A stretch of 64,000 nt of DNA from an uncultured Photobacterium sp. (lineage in GTDB: Bacteria; Pseudomonadota; Gammaproteobacteria; Enterobacterales; Vibrionaceae), in NCBI RefSeq assembly GCF_947502415.1, contig NZ_CANMZV010000002.1, forward strand, positions 310,001 to 374,000, written 5' to 3'. Shown here piece by piece: positions 34,173-42,839 of the stretch. The translations under genes and the position numbers were made by a program. Positions within the stretch are counted from its first letter, which is position 1, and each line of letters opens with the position of its first letter. Under the pieces are notes generated by a model. It did no database searches, was not told the origin of the DNA, and saw only the letters and a list, made by a program, of their open reading frames with translations.

Positions 34173-35065
34173 AGGTTTATCGCCCCGATACTTTGGAGCA
34201 GGCTCTGGATAAGCTGGCTGTCGGAGAACATACCCTGTTCTCCGGCGGAACCGACCTGATGGTCAGGCACAGTGTCAGGCCTGGTATGTCACCGACTTTT
34301 ACCCAAGATGTGGTGTTCGTTGATGCTATCGAGGAGCTCAAGCATATTACCGAAGCTACTGTTGAAGCGGAGAGTGAAGGTTCACCTGACTCGGCGTTAT
34401 TTATCGGCGCTGGTGTGACTTTAAGTAAAATCGAGCATCACTCCCTGGTTCCGGATGTATTGCGCCAAAGCGTGGCAAAAATAGCGGCCCCGGCTCTGCG
34501 TAACCGGGCGACCATGGCCGGAAATATCTGTAATGCTTCGCCGGCGGCTGATTCGTTGCCAGCCTTGTACTTGCTGGATGCTCGTGTTGTGCTTTCGTCG
34601 CTAAAAGGGCAGCGGGAAATGGCGTTAGAAGATTTTATTCTGGCACCGGGGCTGACTCAGTTGCGTGCCGATGAAATGCTTACCCACGTGGTGATTCCGA
34701 AGCAGGATTTACCCGAGAGTTTCTACCATAAAGTCGGTACCCGCGCTGCTAACGCGCTGACCAAAGTGTCTGTGGCCGGTCTGGCGAAAGTGGTAAAAGG
34801 TCGCACTGGTAAAGGTAAGCTGGTGGACTGGCGTGTAGCTTTCGGCGCCGTCGGGCCGACGGTGGTACGCAGCCGTGAGCTGGAGTCACTGATAGTTGGC
34901 CAGCCAACCGAAAAGCTAACAAAGCCGAGGTTTATCAACGAAGTGGTCGGGATGTACAGCGAAATCATCCGTCCGATTGATGATCAGCGTTCAACGGCAG
35001 CATACCGCCATCAGGCATCAATTAATCTGCTGAGGCGCTGGTTAAGCCAGCTCAGCTCGCAATGA
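34166..35065 (+). CDS. FAD subunit of the three-subunit molybdenum hydroxylase
   Basis: 299 residues from the ATG at 34166 (AAAGGAGAG just upstream; an in-frame extension to 34103 overlaps the Fe-S gene and has no family sequence). The FAD-binding motifs are LFSGGTDLMV (about 27) and APALRNRATMAGNICNASPA (about 109), typical of CoxM/XdhB-type subunits. Last gene of the ygfK operon; the terminator at 35099-35120 follows. Its role is to pass electrons from the Fe-S subunit to FAD and NAD(P)+ or another acceptor. Confidence 0.9.
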   Translation: MVEVYRPDTLEQALDKLAVGEHTLFSGGTDLMVRHSVRPGMSPTFTQDVVFVDAIEELKHITEATVEAESEGSPDSALFIGAGVTLSKIEHHSLVPDVLRQSVAKIAAPALRNRATMAGNICNASPAADSLPALYLLDARVVLSSLKGQREMALEDFILAPGLTQLRADEMLTHVVIPKQDLPESFYHKVGTRAANALTKVSVAGLAKVVKGRTGKGKLVDWRVAFGAVGPTVVRSRELESLIVGQPTEKLTKPRFINEVVGMYSEIIRPIDDQRSTAAYRHQASINLLRRWLSQLSSQ

Positions 35066-35098
35066 TTTTATCGTACTCTCTTGTTTATGTGCCTTTTT

Positions 35099-35120
35099 AG
35101 GGGGCTGAGCCCCCTTTTTT
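35099..35120 (+). terminator. Terminator of the ygfK operon
   Basis: AGGGGGC (35099-35105), loop TGA, GCCCCCT (35109-35115), then a T-run to 35120. A TTTTT run on the other side of the stem also makes it bidirectional, serving rhlE on the minus strand. Confidence 0.9.
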
Positions 35121-35150
35121 ATACTACTGGGAAGAATAATCAGTAGGAGC

Positions 35151-36335
35151 TTATTTGCGTTTGTTCTTTGGAACGTAATTCAAAATAGAAATCGGTACTT
35201 CTTTTCTCGGGGCAAAACCGTCAATTTCTTTACGCGTAATCAGATGTCCCAGACGACTCTCGATCATACACAGGTTTTTAAAATTATCCTTTGAAACAAA
35301 CGAGATAGCTTCGCCGGAAGCACCGGCACGGCCGGTACGGCCAATACGGTGAACATAGTCCTCTGCCGGGAAAGGTAAGTCATAGTTGACCACACGAGTC
35401 AGCTCCTCAATATCAATACCACGGGCAGCAACGCCAGTGGCGACTAAAAAGTTGAGATTACCTGATTTAAAGTCTGCCAGAAGTTGTGCGCGAACGTCCT
35501 GACTTCTGCCGCTGTGGAAGGATTCAGCCTTAATTCCACGTTTTTCAAGTTGGCTAACTAGTTTCGCTGCACCATGCTTGGTTTCAATAAAGATCAGCGC
35601 CTGCTCCCACTGGTTCTCTTTAATCAAATGGCTTAGCAATGCCGATTTTTTGTCTTTATCGACGGTGATCAGCCATTGATCAATTTTAGGCGTGGTTGCG
35701 TTGTCAGGAGAAACTGATATTTCAACCGGGTTATCGATGGCTGTTTTTGCCAGAACTCGAACTTTCTTTGATAGCGTCGCAGAGAACAGTAGGTTCTGAC
35801 GGTCTTCCGGCAAGCGCTCAATGATTTTGTTGATGTCCTCGATAAAGCCCATATCAAGCATTCGGTCGGCTTCATCCAGAACAAGAACTTCTATTTCCTC
35901 AAAATGCACCGAGCGCTGGCTGTACATATCGAGCAGGCGTCCCGGTGTGGCAACCAGAATATCAACACCTTCTATCAGCTTTTGTTTTTGCTGCTTCGAG
36001 TCAACACCGCCATACATTGCCAGAGAAGTCAGGTTTAGGTGTTTGCTGTATTTCGCAATATTGTCTTCAACCTGAACTGCCAGTTCGCGGGTAGGCGTAA
36101 GGATAAGGGCGCGAATACGTTTTTTGCGCTGGGTCTGGCCTTCACTAAGCATTTCTAATATTGGCAATACAAAGCTGGCGGTTTTACCTGTACCAGTTTG
36201 TGCCGCTGCAATAAGGTTCTTGCCCGTTAATACGACAGGAATTGCCTTCTCTTGAATTGGAGTCGGGGCTTTATAGCCAAGTTCATTTATAGCTTTTACG
36301 ATTGGAGCGCTTAATCCAAGTTTGGAGAACGGCAT
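35151..36335 (-). CDS. rhlE: DEAD-box RNA helicase, RhlE-type
   Basis: 394 residues with all DEAD-box motifs: Q motif (TPIQEKAIP, about 25), AQTGTGKT (about 45), PTRELA (about 81), TPGRLLD (about 130), DEAD (about 155), SATLSK (about 186), then VATGVAARGIDI (about 302) and HRIGRTGRAG (about 332). The short basic C-terminal tail (VPKNKRK) fits RhlE-type helicases that remodel ribosomal or messenger RNA. It is unrelated in role to the purine genes and marks the edge of the catabolic block. Transcribed toward the ygfK operon. Confidence 0.93.
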   Translation of the reverse strand: MPFSKLGLSAPIVKAINELGYKAPTPIQEKAIPVVLTGKNLIAAAQTGTGKTASFVLPILEMLSEGQTQRKKRIRALILTPTRELAVQVEDNIAKYSKHLNLTSLAMYGGVDSKQQKQKLIEGVDILVATPGRLLDMYSQRSVHFEEIEVLVLDEADRMLDMGFIEDINKIIERLPEDRQNLLFSATLSKKVRVLAKTAIDNPVEISVSPDNATTPKIDQWLITVDKDKKSALLSHLIKENQWEQALIFIETKHGAAKLVSQLEKRGIKAESFHSGRSQDVRAQLLADFKSGNLNFLVATGVAARGIDIEELTRVVNYDLPFPAEDYVHRIGRTGRAGASGEAISFVSKDNFKNLCMIESRLGHLITRKEIDGFAPRKEVPISILNYVPKNKRK

Positions 36336-36519
36336 GTAGAGTCTCAGGTTGGTAATGATACAAAATTGCTATAGCCGGTGGCGATAACAGAAGTAAGGTG
36401 GTGGATTCTATCATGATGGGAGCGAGAGGGGCAGGGGCTGTGGTGCGGGATATTTAGCAATAACCACCCACCTGAGTAGGCGGTTATAATATCTTTAGGC
36501 GCTATCTACACAGCGAACA

Positions 36520-38604
36520 CTAATTGGAAACAGAGACACAAGAGACAGATATAGAAAAGTCTGGGCTTATATCTCCGATAAAGTTTCCGACTCTGTGGAA
36601 ACCAGTGAGAAGATTGACATATAAGTACCCAAAGCTACCCGCTGTGGCAGACCAGTATGAACCAACCGGCCAGCCAAAACGTTCATACATACTTAGATTG
36701 TGCTCGTTATTATATTCAAACAAAGCTGAAAGTTCTTCTCGGGTTGGCCGTCTCCAATTAGAACGGTTCGCGAACGTTATTGTTGAAAGCTTCTGACACC
36801 AGCGATCAAACTGACCATTAGTGCCTGGCTCTTCATTGGTTTGCCATCTGGACGAAACTGCCATTTCACCATCTTGTCGGAATAGGGCGAAAGTACCTGC
36901 TGGCCCGTACTTCGCTCTTGTTTCAATCCAGGCTCTGGCAAAAGTATCACCACTGTTGTATTTATCATCGCTTTCCGTATAGCCAAGCTCGTTCACCACA
37001 GCTAAAGAAGGGCTGCTGGTAAACCATTTTACCTTGCCGTCATTGGTGTCGTTGATTTCCCGTATCTTCAAACAGTTGCCTGTTGCATTGGTTTTATCGC
37101 TGTCATTGATACCGCCGCCAGGAGAACTATCAAAAGGCTTACCGCTAATATTCCCACAAACAGCGACAGTAACGGGTGGTTCCGTAACGGTGATGTCAAC
37201 GCTATTACTATAAATTTTATCAAGTTGGGCGGTAATGATGGTGGCTCCCGCATCCAGTCCAGTTACAATACCATTCGAGGTAACTGTCGCGAAGGAAGCA
37301 TCATCTGAAGACCATGATACTTTAGATGTGACATCGGCAGTAGTTTCATCGCTGTAAGTAGCCATCGCATTAAGCTGAAGCGCTGTATCTTTTACGAGGT
37401 TTGGCGCTTCAGGCGTAACTTCAATACTGATAACTTCCGCATTGGTTACTTCTACCGCTGTGGCATTGCTGTAAACCGCATCTCGGCTCGCAGTTACTTC
37501 GGTATTGCCAATACCCATCCCTGTCAATAATCCAGTAGTTGAAATGGTCGCCATACCGGTATCCATTGATGACCAGTTAATTAAATGACTGATATCAACT
37601 ATACTGTCATCGCTGTACGTAGCAAATGCGGAAAGCTGTATAGTGTTGCCTTTAGCAACTGACAACGCCTCCGGTCTAATATGAATCGCTGTGATTGTCG
37701 CATCTGTTACTCTGATATCTACAGCATTACTTGTTATGTCTGACAGGCTTGCACTGATTTTAGTATTTCCCGGCTTTAATCCGGTTACAAGCCCTGCATC
37801 TGAAACAGATGTAATTGCTGAGTCTTCTATAGACCACGACACCATACTACTTACATTAGCGGTTCTAGAGTCACTGTACGTTGCCAGAGCGTTAAGCTGG
37901 GTTGTATTGTTTTTTGCCAAAGATAACGTTAAGGGTGTTATCTGTATATTGACAATCGCTGCATCATCCACCTCGACGAGTACCTGATTGCTGATCATCC
38001 CGTTGATATTGGCATGTACCTCTGTTGTGCCAGTAGACTGGCTTGATAAAAATCCAGATGATGAAATAGTTACAACGGAACTGTCTGCCGAAACCCAAGA
38101 AACTTGGTCGCTGATATCAGCGGTTGTAGCATCACTGTAGGTAGCAGTAGCCGTAAGCTGTTGCCCGTTACCGACATTAATGGTTGTTACCGCTGGAGTA
38201 ACGTGAAGACGGGTCATAACAGCATCGGTCACTTCCACATCCAAATTATTACTTACAATATCCCCCTGTCGGGCAGTAACCGTCGTCATTCCAGTGCAGG
38301 TTCCGACAACCGTATTGCTGAGCAAACTAATAACTGGCTGGTTACTGGAAAACCAAATTACGTTTTCACTAATGTTTTTATGTGAACCATCACTGAAGTG
38401 ACCGATTGCAGTTAGCTTCTGACGATTACCTTTAGCCAGCGTTAAGGAACTAGCCCCTTTTGTTGTGATTATTGTGGGGGTTATTTGTATACTGACGAGT
38501 TTTATATCATTTTTTTCAGGTGAACCACCGGAATTACATCCGGCTACTACTGCCACAAAGACAAAAAAAAGCAGCCATTTGGCTCCTTTCAAAACACAAT
38601 TCAT
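36520..38604 (-). CDS. Lipoprotein with five BIG2 Ig-like domains and a lectin-like C-terminus
   Basis: 694 residues. The signal ends in a lipobox (VVAGC, cysteine about 23). Five roughly 88-residue bacterial Ig-like (BIG2) domains follow (about 36-480), each with the pattern VSIQITP, LTAIGHFSDGS, W-S-S and VTAR/ISNNVDVEVTD. The C-terminal 210 residues (about 485-694) are different: CGNISGKPF, WCQKLS, WRRPTREELSALFEYN and GSYWSATAGSF, resembling the DUF1566/Fibrobacter-type domain found in secreted or adhesive proteins. Likely a surface adhesin or matrix-binding lipoprotein. It is one of four tandem lipoprotein genes on this strand. Confidence 0.82.
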   Translation of the reverse strand: MNCVLKGAKWLLFFVFVAVVAGCNSGGSPEKNDIKLVSIQITPTIITTKGASSLTLAKGNRQKLTAIGHFSDGSHKNISENVIWFSSNQPVISLLSNTVVGTCTGMTTVTARQGDIVSNNLDVEVTDAVMTRLHVTPAVTTINVGNGQQLTATATYSDATTADISDQVSWVSADSSVVTISSSGFLSSQSTGTTEVHANINGMISNQVLVEVDDAAIVNIQITPLTLSLAKNNTTQLNALATYSDSRTANVSSMVSWSIEDSAITSVSDAGLVTGLKPGNTKISASLSDITSNAVDIRVTDATITAIHIRPEALSVAKGNTIQLSAFATYSDDSIVDISHLINWSSMDTGMATISTTGLLTGMGIGNTEVTASRDAVYSNATAVEVTNAEVISIEVTPEAPNLVKDTALQLNAMATYSDETTADVTSKVSWSSDDASFATVTSNGIVTGLDAGATIITAQLDKIYSNSVDITVTEPPVTVAVCGNISGKPFDSSPGGGINDSDKTNATGNCLKIREINDTNDGKVKWFTSSPSLAVVNELGYTESDDKYNSGDTFARAWIETRAKYGPAGTFALFRQDGEMAVSSRWQTNEEPGTNGQFDRWCQKLSTITFANRSNWRRPTREELSALFEYNNEHNLSMYERFGWPVGSYWSATAGSFGYLYVNLLTGFHRVGNFIGDISPDFSISVSCVSVSN

Positions 38605-38663
38605 TATGGTAAATCTCTAATTTTAGGTTTAGGTAATAATTTTCTTTGGTTAATTGCAGCAAT

Positions 38664-38687
38664 AAAACCCATCCAGAGATGGGTTTT
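38664..38687. terminator. Bidirectional terminator between BIG2 lipoprotein genes, copy 1
   Basis: AAAACCCATC (38664-38673) pairs with GATGGGTTTT (38678-38687). A nearly identical hairpin occurs at 40766-40791, showing that the gene and its terminator were duplicated together. Confidence 0.85.
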
Positions 38688-38701
38688 TATTGTAAGGGTA
38701 A

Positions 38702-40600
38702 TTATTTACTGCTTAACGAAAGGATTTCCAGTTTACCTGGAACATCATTAAAGATATATCCTGTAGCAAACTCACCGTTTTCACCAAAAAAGTGAATTTT
38801 CAGGTCGCCATATCTAAGACCATCTATGTCAGTTAAAATATATGAAAAGACACCGTTTTCGTCAGTAACAAGGTTGTCACAAGTTAGTTCTTTATATCCA
38901 GTTATCAGGCAAACAGAACTTGGCGCATCAAATTGGATACTGATATTACTTTTCTCAGCTCTAGGCTGATCATCACCTGTTTTTACCGCTGGAATATAAA
39001 AGATATCGCCATGATATGTTTTATTTAGTTGTCGGTCATGAAGCGTGTTATAACCTGAGATAAATGTCGTATAGGCTTTGTCATCAAAGTGTCGAAGTTT
39101 ACTGGTTACAAGGACATTGACGTATCCGGCAAAACCGATGACATTGTTTTTGTCATCTCTCGTGACCAGAATGTCTTCACTTTTCTTATCTACTTGTTTT
39201 CTGACTGGATCATCGTTTTCAACTGATGAAATAATGTCATTACCGCTGCCACTTAAACTTAGATGAACATAACCATCGTACGTTATCTCCCCGCTATTTT
39301 TAATGAATTCGTGCTCATAACTAGGTAAATAAGATTTACTCATAGCTACGTAGAAGCTAGGAGGCACATCATCGATGTCTAGGTTAAAATCAGTTTTCTT
39401 ATCATCGAATTCGGCAGAAATGACGGCATGGCCAATTTCCACACCGTGAACTAAACCACTGTGGCTATCATCAACCATAGCGAAGCTGTCATCATCACTT
39501 GACCAGGATACATCATCCGATATGTTTCTTCTTGAGCCATCGCTGAAGATGCCGGTTGCCACAAGTTGTAAGTTATAGCCCTTAACTACATTATGAACGT
39601 CACCAACCGATGAAGTGATGGTAATTTCCGCTAAGGTTGCGTCAGTAATTGTGACAGTTAATGGATCACTTTCAATTGGGTTACCTTCAAAACCGTTGTA
39701 TTGGGCAGAGATTGTTGTGCTTCCTTCACTAATACCCTTAACAATACCGTCGCTATCAACTGTAGCCACTGAGGGATTTGCAGTTGACCAGGTCACATCA
39801 CTTGCTGATAGTTTACGCTTTATGTTGTCGCTGAAGAGTCCGGATACTGTTATTGGTTGTGTAAAGCCAGCAGGAATATTCAAATCGCCTGATTTAGAAG
39901 TGATTTGAATTTCATTTACGACAGCATCAGTTACTGTCACTTCGACAGTATTACTGGTAATACCGTTAAACTGAGCTGTGATTTTTGCACTACCTTTGTT
40001 AATTCCTTTTACAATACCTGGTTGGATTCTTCTTGCAACAGCGCCGTTGCTGCTTGACCACTGTAAAGCGTCTCTCTGTAATTCCTGATGCGTATTGTCA
40101 CTGAATATACCGGTTACAACCATTTCCAGGGTAACACCTTCAGGAAGGTTATTCGCATTACCTGACTTAGGTGCGATTTGTACGTGTCTAATTTCAGCGT
40201 CAGTCACAGTCACATCAATGGCGTTACTTTCAATGCCATTAAACTGCGCCATGATAGCCGTAGTCCCTGCGTTAATCCCTTTGAACTGGCCAGCATTGGT
40301 TACTGTTCCTGTTCTTTGATCAGAGCTGATCCACTGAACTTGTTCTGAAATATCACGTTTTGAGTGATCTTCGAAATAGGCAGTAGCAGTAAATTGTAAA
40401 GTTGATTGGACTGATATTTTTGGTTCAGAAGTACCGTTGATTAGAGAATAGGTGATGTGTATTGATGAAATCTCTTTCTCTGTTGTGGTTGTCTGTTGTT
40501 GTGTATTTTCATTTAATGCAGGTGCATGCGGCGCCTCAGATGATGAACCGCCATTACAGCCGAATATAAATAATGAGCATAAAACGATAATTTTACGCAA
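38702..40600 (-). CDS. BIG2-domain lipoprotein, paralogue A
   Basis: 632 residues. Translation most likely starts at TTG (40600) with AAGGAG six bases upstream, giving MRKIIVLCSLFIFGC, where the lipobox cysteine is about residue 15. Four BIG2-type domains follow (about 42-405; VTVTDA linkers). The last 220 residues have no recognised fold and differ strongly from the neighbouring paralogue B. The first about 380 residues are almost the same as paralogue B at both DNA and protein level, implying recent tandem duplication followed by C-terminal replacement or divergence. A Ser/Gly/Gln/Thr-rich stalk (about 17-38) separates the lipid anchor from the domains. Probable surface lipoprotein. Confidence 0.82.
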   Translation of the reverse strand: MRKIIVLCSLFIFGCNGGSSSEAPHAPALNENTQQQTTTTEKEISSIHITYSLINGTSEPKISVQSTLQFTATAYFEDHSKRDISEQVQWISSDQRTGTVTNAGQFKGINAGTTAIMAQFNGIESNAIDVTVTDAEIRHVQIAPKSGNANNLPEGVTLEMVVTGIFSDNTHQELQRDALQWSSSNGAVARRIQPGIVKGINKGSAKITAQFNGITSNTVEVTVTDAVVNEIQITSKSGDLNIPAGFTQPITVSGLFSDNIKRKLSASDVTWSTANPSVATVDSDGIVKGISEGSTTISAQYNGFEGNPIESDPLTVTITDATLAEITITSSVGDVHNVVKGYNLQLVATGIFSDGSRRNISDDVSWSSDDDSFAMVDDSHSGLVHGVEIGHAVISAEFDDKKTDFNLDIDDVPPSFYVAMSKSYLPSYEHEFIKNSGEITYDGYVHLSLSGSGNDIISSVENDDPVRKQVDKKSEDILVTRDDKNNVIGFAGYVNVLVTSKLRHFDDKAYTTFISGYNTLHDRQLNKTYHGDIFYIPAVKTGDDQPRAEKSNISIQFDAPSSVCLITGYKELTCDNLVTDENGVFSYILTDIDGLRYGDLKIHFFGENGEFATGYIFNDVPGKLEILSLSSK

Positions 40601-40765
40601 GCAAAACTCCTTAAATGGTTAATTAGTTGAAGGTTATAATTGTAGTATTGATGGTGTGATGAAAGATAAAATGCAAAAAATCACAGAGTTTTCATGATTT
40701 ATCAAAGTGTATTAAATGTAGCTTTATTATATTGATGAATTGTTGCCTTGTTTGATTCTAGGAAT

Positions 40766-40791
40766 AAAAACCCATCCAGAGATGGGTTTTT
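40766..40791. terminator. Bidirectional terminator between BIG2 lipoprotein genes, copy 2
   Basis: AAAAACCCATC (40766-40776) pairs with GATGGGTTTTT (40781-40791), the second copy of the hairpin at 38664-38687. It lies between paralogues A and B. Confidence 0.85.
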
Positions 40792-40804
40792 ATTTCGATG
40801 ATGA

Positions 40805-42697
40805 TTATTTACGACTTAATAAAAAGACATCAACTTTTAATGGTGACTCATTATAGATATACCCTGTAGCAAACTCTCCAGATTCACCATAAAAACTTGC
40901 TTCTAGGACACCATAGTATGAATTATCTTTGCTATACACGATTCTAGACATAAATTGACCGTTATCAAAATTAACGCCAGAAGTAATATCATATTCGCAT
41001 TTAAGCTCGACTGAACCCATATTAATTAGGCATGATGGACCTTTTTCATCTAAATGGATACTCATGTTACCTATTTTAGGATTATTATCTTCCGGTACGC
41101 GTGTATATAAAATATTACCTTCATATGTACCATTACTTGCAGGCGCATTATGAATCGAATATCCGACAAAAAATGTTGTATAACGGCTGACGTTGTAGTA
41201 CGTGCTGGTTTGGGCAACATTGGCGTATCCGGCAAAACCAATGACGTTATTCTTTGAGTCCTGTTGTAATAAAAATCTATGACCACCATATTCTGTTTGG
41301 ACGTATTTTTGATTATTTGTAACGGAGATATCAAGATCATCTCCTTTATATATCAGCTTAACATCCTGATGTTTAGCGATAATTTGATTGTTGTGGCTGG
41401 GTATCGTCTTACTATATCCATCAATCAGAGAGTATTGAGGAGAAAGCTTAGCGACGTGGAAGCTAACAGGCTCATCCTCAATATCTACAGTGAACTCGGT
41501 TTTAATATTATTGATTTCAACAGAAATGACGGCGCGGCCAACTTCAACAGCATGAATGGAACCACTGTTATTAACTATAGCGACGTTTTCATCATCACTT
41601 AACCAGGACACATCAGCAGAGATACTTCTCTCAGAGCTGTCACTAAAAACACCGGTTGCAATCAGTTGTAAATTATTGCCTTTAACTACATTATGAACGT
41701 CACCAACCGATGAAGTGATGGTAATTTCCGCTAAGGTTGCGTCAGTAATTGTGACAGTTAATGGCTCACTTTCAATTGGGTTATCTTCAATGCCATTGTA
41801 TTGGGCAGAGATTGTTGTACTTCCTTCACTAATACCCTTAACAATACCCTTGCTATCAACTGTAGCCACTGATGGATTTGCAGTCGACCAGGTCACATCA
41901 CTTGCTGATAGTTCACGCTTTATGTTGTCGCTGAAGAGTCCGGATACTGTTATTGGTTGTGTAAAGCCAGCAGGAATATTCAAATCGCCTGATTTAGAAG
42001 TGATTTGAATTTCATTAACGACAGCATCAGTTACAGTCACTTCGACAGTATTACTGGTAATACCGTTAAACTGAGCTGTGATTTTTGCACTACCTTTGTT
42101 AATTGCTTTTACAATACCTGGTTGGATTCTTCTTACAACAGCCCCGTCACTACTCGACCACTGTAGAGCATCTCTTTGTAATTCTTGATGCGTATTATCA
42201 CTGAATATACCGGTTACTACCATTTCTAGGGTAACACCTTCAGGAAGGTTATTCGCATTACCTGACTTAGGTGCGATTTGTAGGTGTTCAATTTTAGCTT
42301 CAGTAACTGTCACATTGACGGCGTTACTTTCAATGCCATTAAGCTGGGCTACGATGGTCGCCGTGCCTGCGTTAATCCCTTTGAACTGGCCAGCATTGGT
42401 TACTGTTCCTGTTCTTTGATCAGAGCTGATCCACTGAACTTGTTCTGAAATATCACGTTTTGAGTGATCTTCGAAATAGGCAGTAGCAGTAAATTGTAAA
42501 GTTGATTGGACTGATATTTTTGGTTCAGAAGTACCGTTGATTAGAGAATAGGTGATGTGTATTGATGAAATCTCTTTTTCTGTTACGGTCGTTTGTTGTG
42601 TGCTTGCATTTATTTCAGTTGCATGCGGCGCCTCAGATGATGAACCGCCATTACAGCCGAATATAAATAATGAGCATAAAATTAGAATTATACGCAA
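40805..42697 (-). CDS. BIG2-domain lipoprotein, paralogue B
   Basis: 630 residues. It probably starts at TTG (42697) with AGGAAG upstream, giving MRIILILCSLFIFGC and the same CNGGSSSEAPH lipobox region as paralogue A. Four BIG2 domains (about 40-405) are nearly identical to those of paralogue A; after about residue 405 the two diverge (here DEPVSFHVAKLSPQYS and a cysteine pair near 565-575). Together with the identical terminators this shows a local duplication. Likely lipid-anchored and surface-exposed. The conserved scaffold with variable tip is the organisation seen in adhesins that switch binding specificity. Confidence 0.82.
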   Translation of the reverse strand: MRIILILCSLFIFGCNGGSSSEAPHATEINASTQQTTVTEKEISSIHITYSLINGTSEPKISVQSTLQFTATAYFEDHSKRDISEQVQWISSDQRTGTVTNAGQFKGINAGTATIVAQLNGIESNAVNVTVTEAKIEHLQIAPKSGNANNLPEGVTLEMVVTGIFSDNTHQELQRDALQWSSSDGAVVRRIQPGIVKAINKGSAKITAQFNGITSNTVEVTVTDAVVNEIQITSKSGDLNIPAGFTQPITVSGLFSDNIKRELSASDVTWSTANPSVATVDSKGIVKGISEGSTTISAQYNGIEDNPIESEPLTVTITDATLAEITITSSVGDVHNVVKGNNLQLIATGVFSDSSERSISADVSWLSDDENVAIVNNSGSIHAVEVGRAVISVEINNIKTEFTVDIEDEPVSFHVAKLSPQYSLIDGYSKTIPSHNNQIIAKHQDVKLIYKGDDLDISVTNNQKYVQTEYGGHRFLLQQDSKNNVIGFAGYANVAQTSTYYNVSRYTTFFVGYSIHNAPASNGTYEGNILYTRVPEDNNPKIGNMSIHLDEKGPSCLINMGSVELKCEYDITSGVNFDNGQFMSRIVYSKDNSYYGVLEASFYGESGEFATGYIYNESPLKVDVFLLSRK

Positions 42698-42839
42698 AAG
42701 ACACTTCCTGATGATTATGGTTAGTATTGCAAAATATAAAGTAGTGCGTTCGGGGTGTCATGCAGGGGGATACTCCCCCCTGCATTCGATATCCAATATG
42801 TGAACTTGTTAATCGAGTGTTAATGATATGGTGGCTAAC

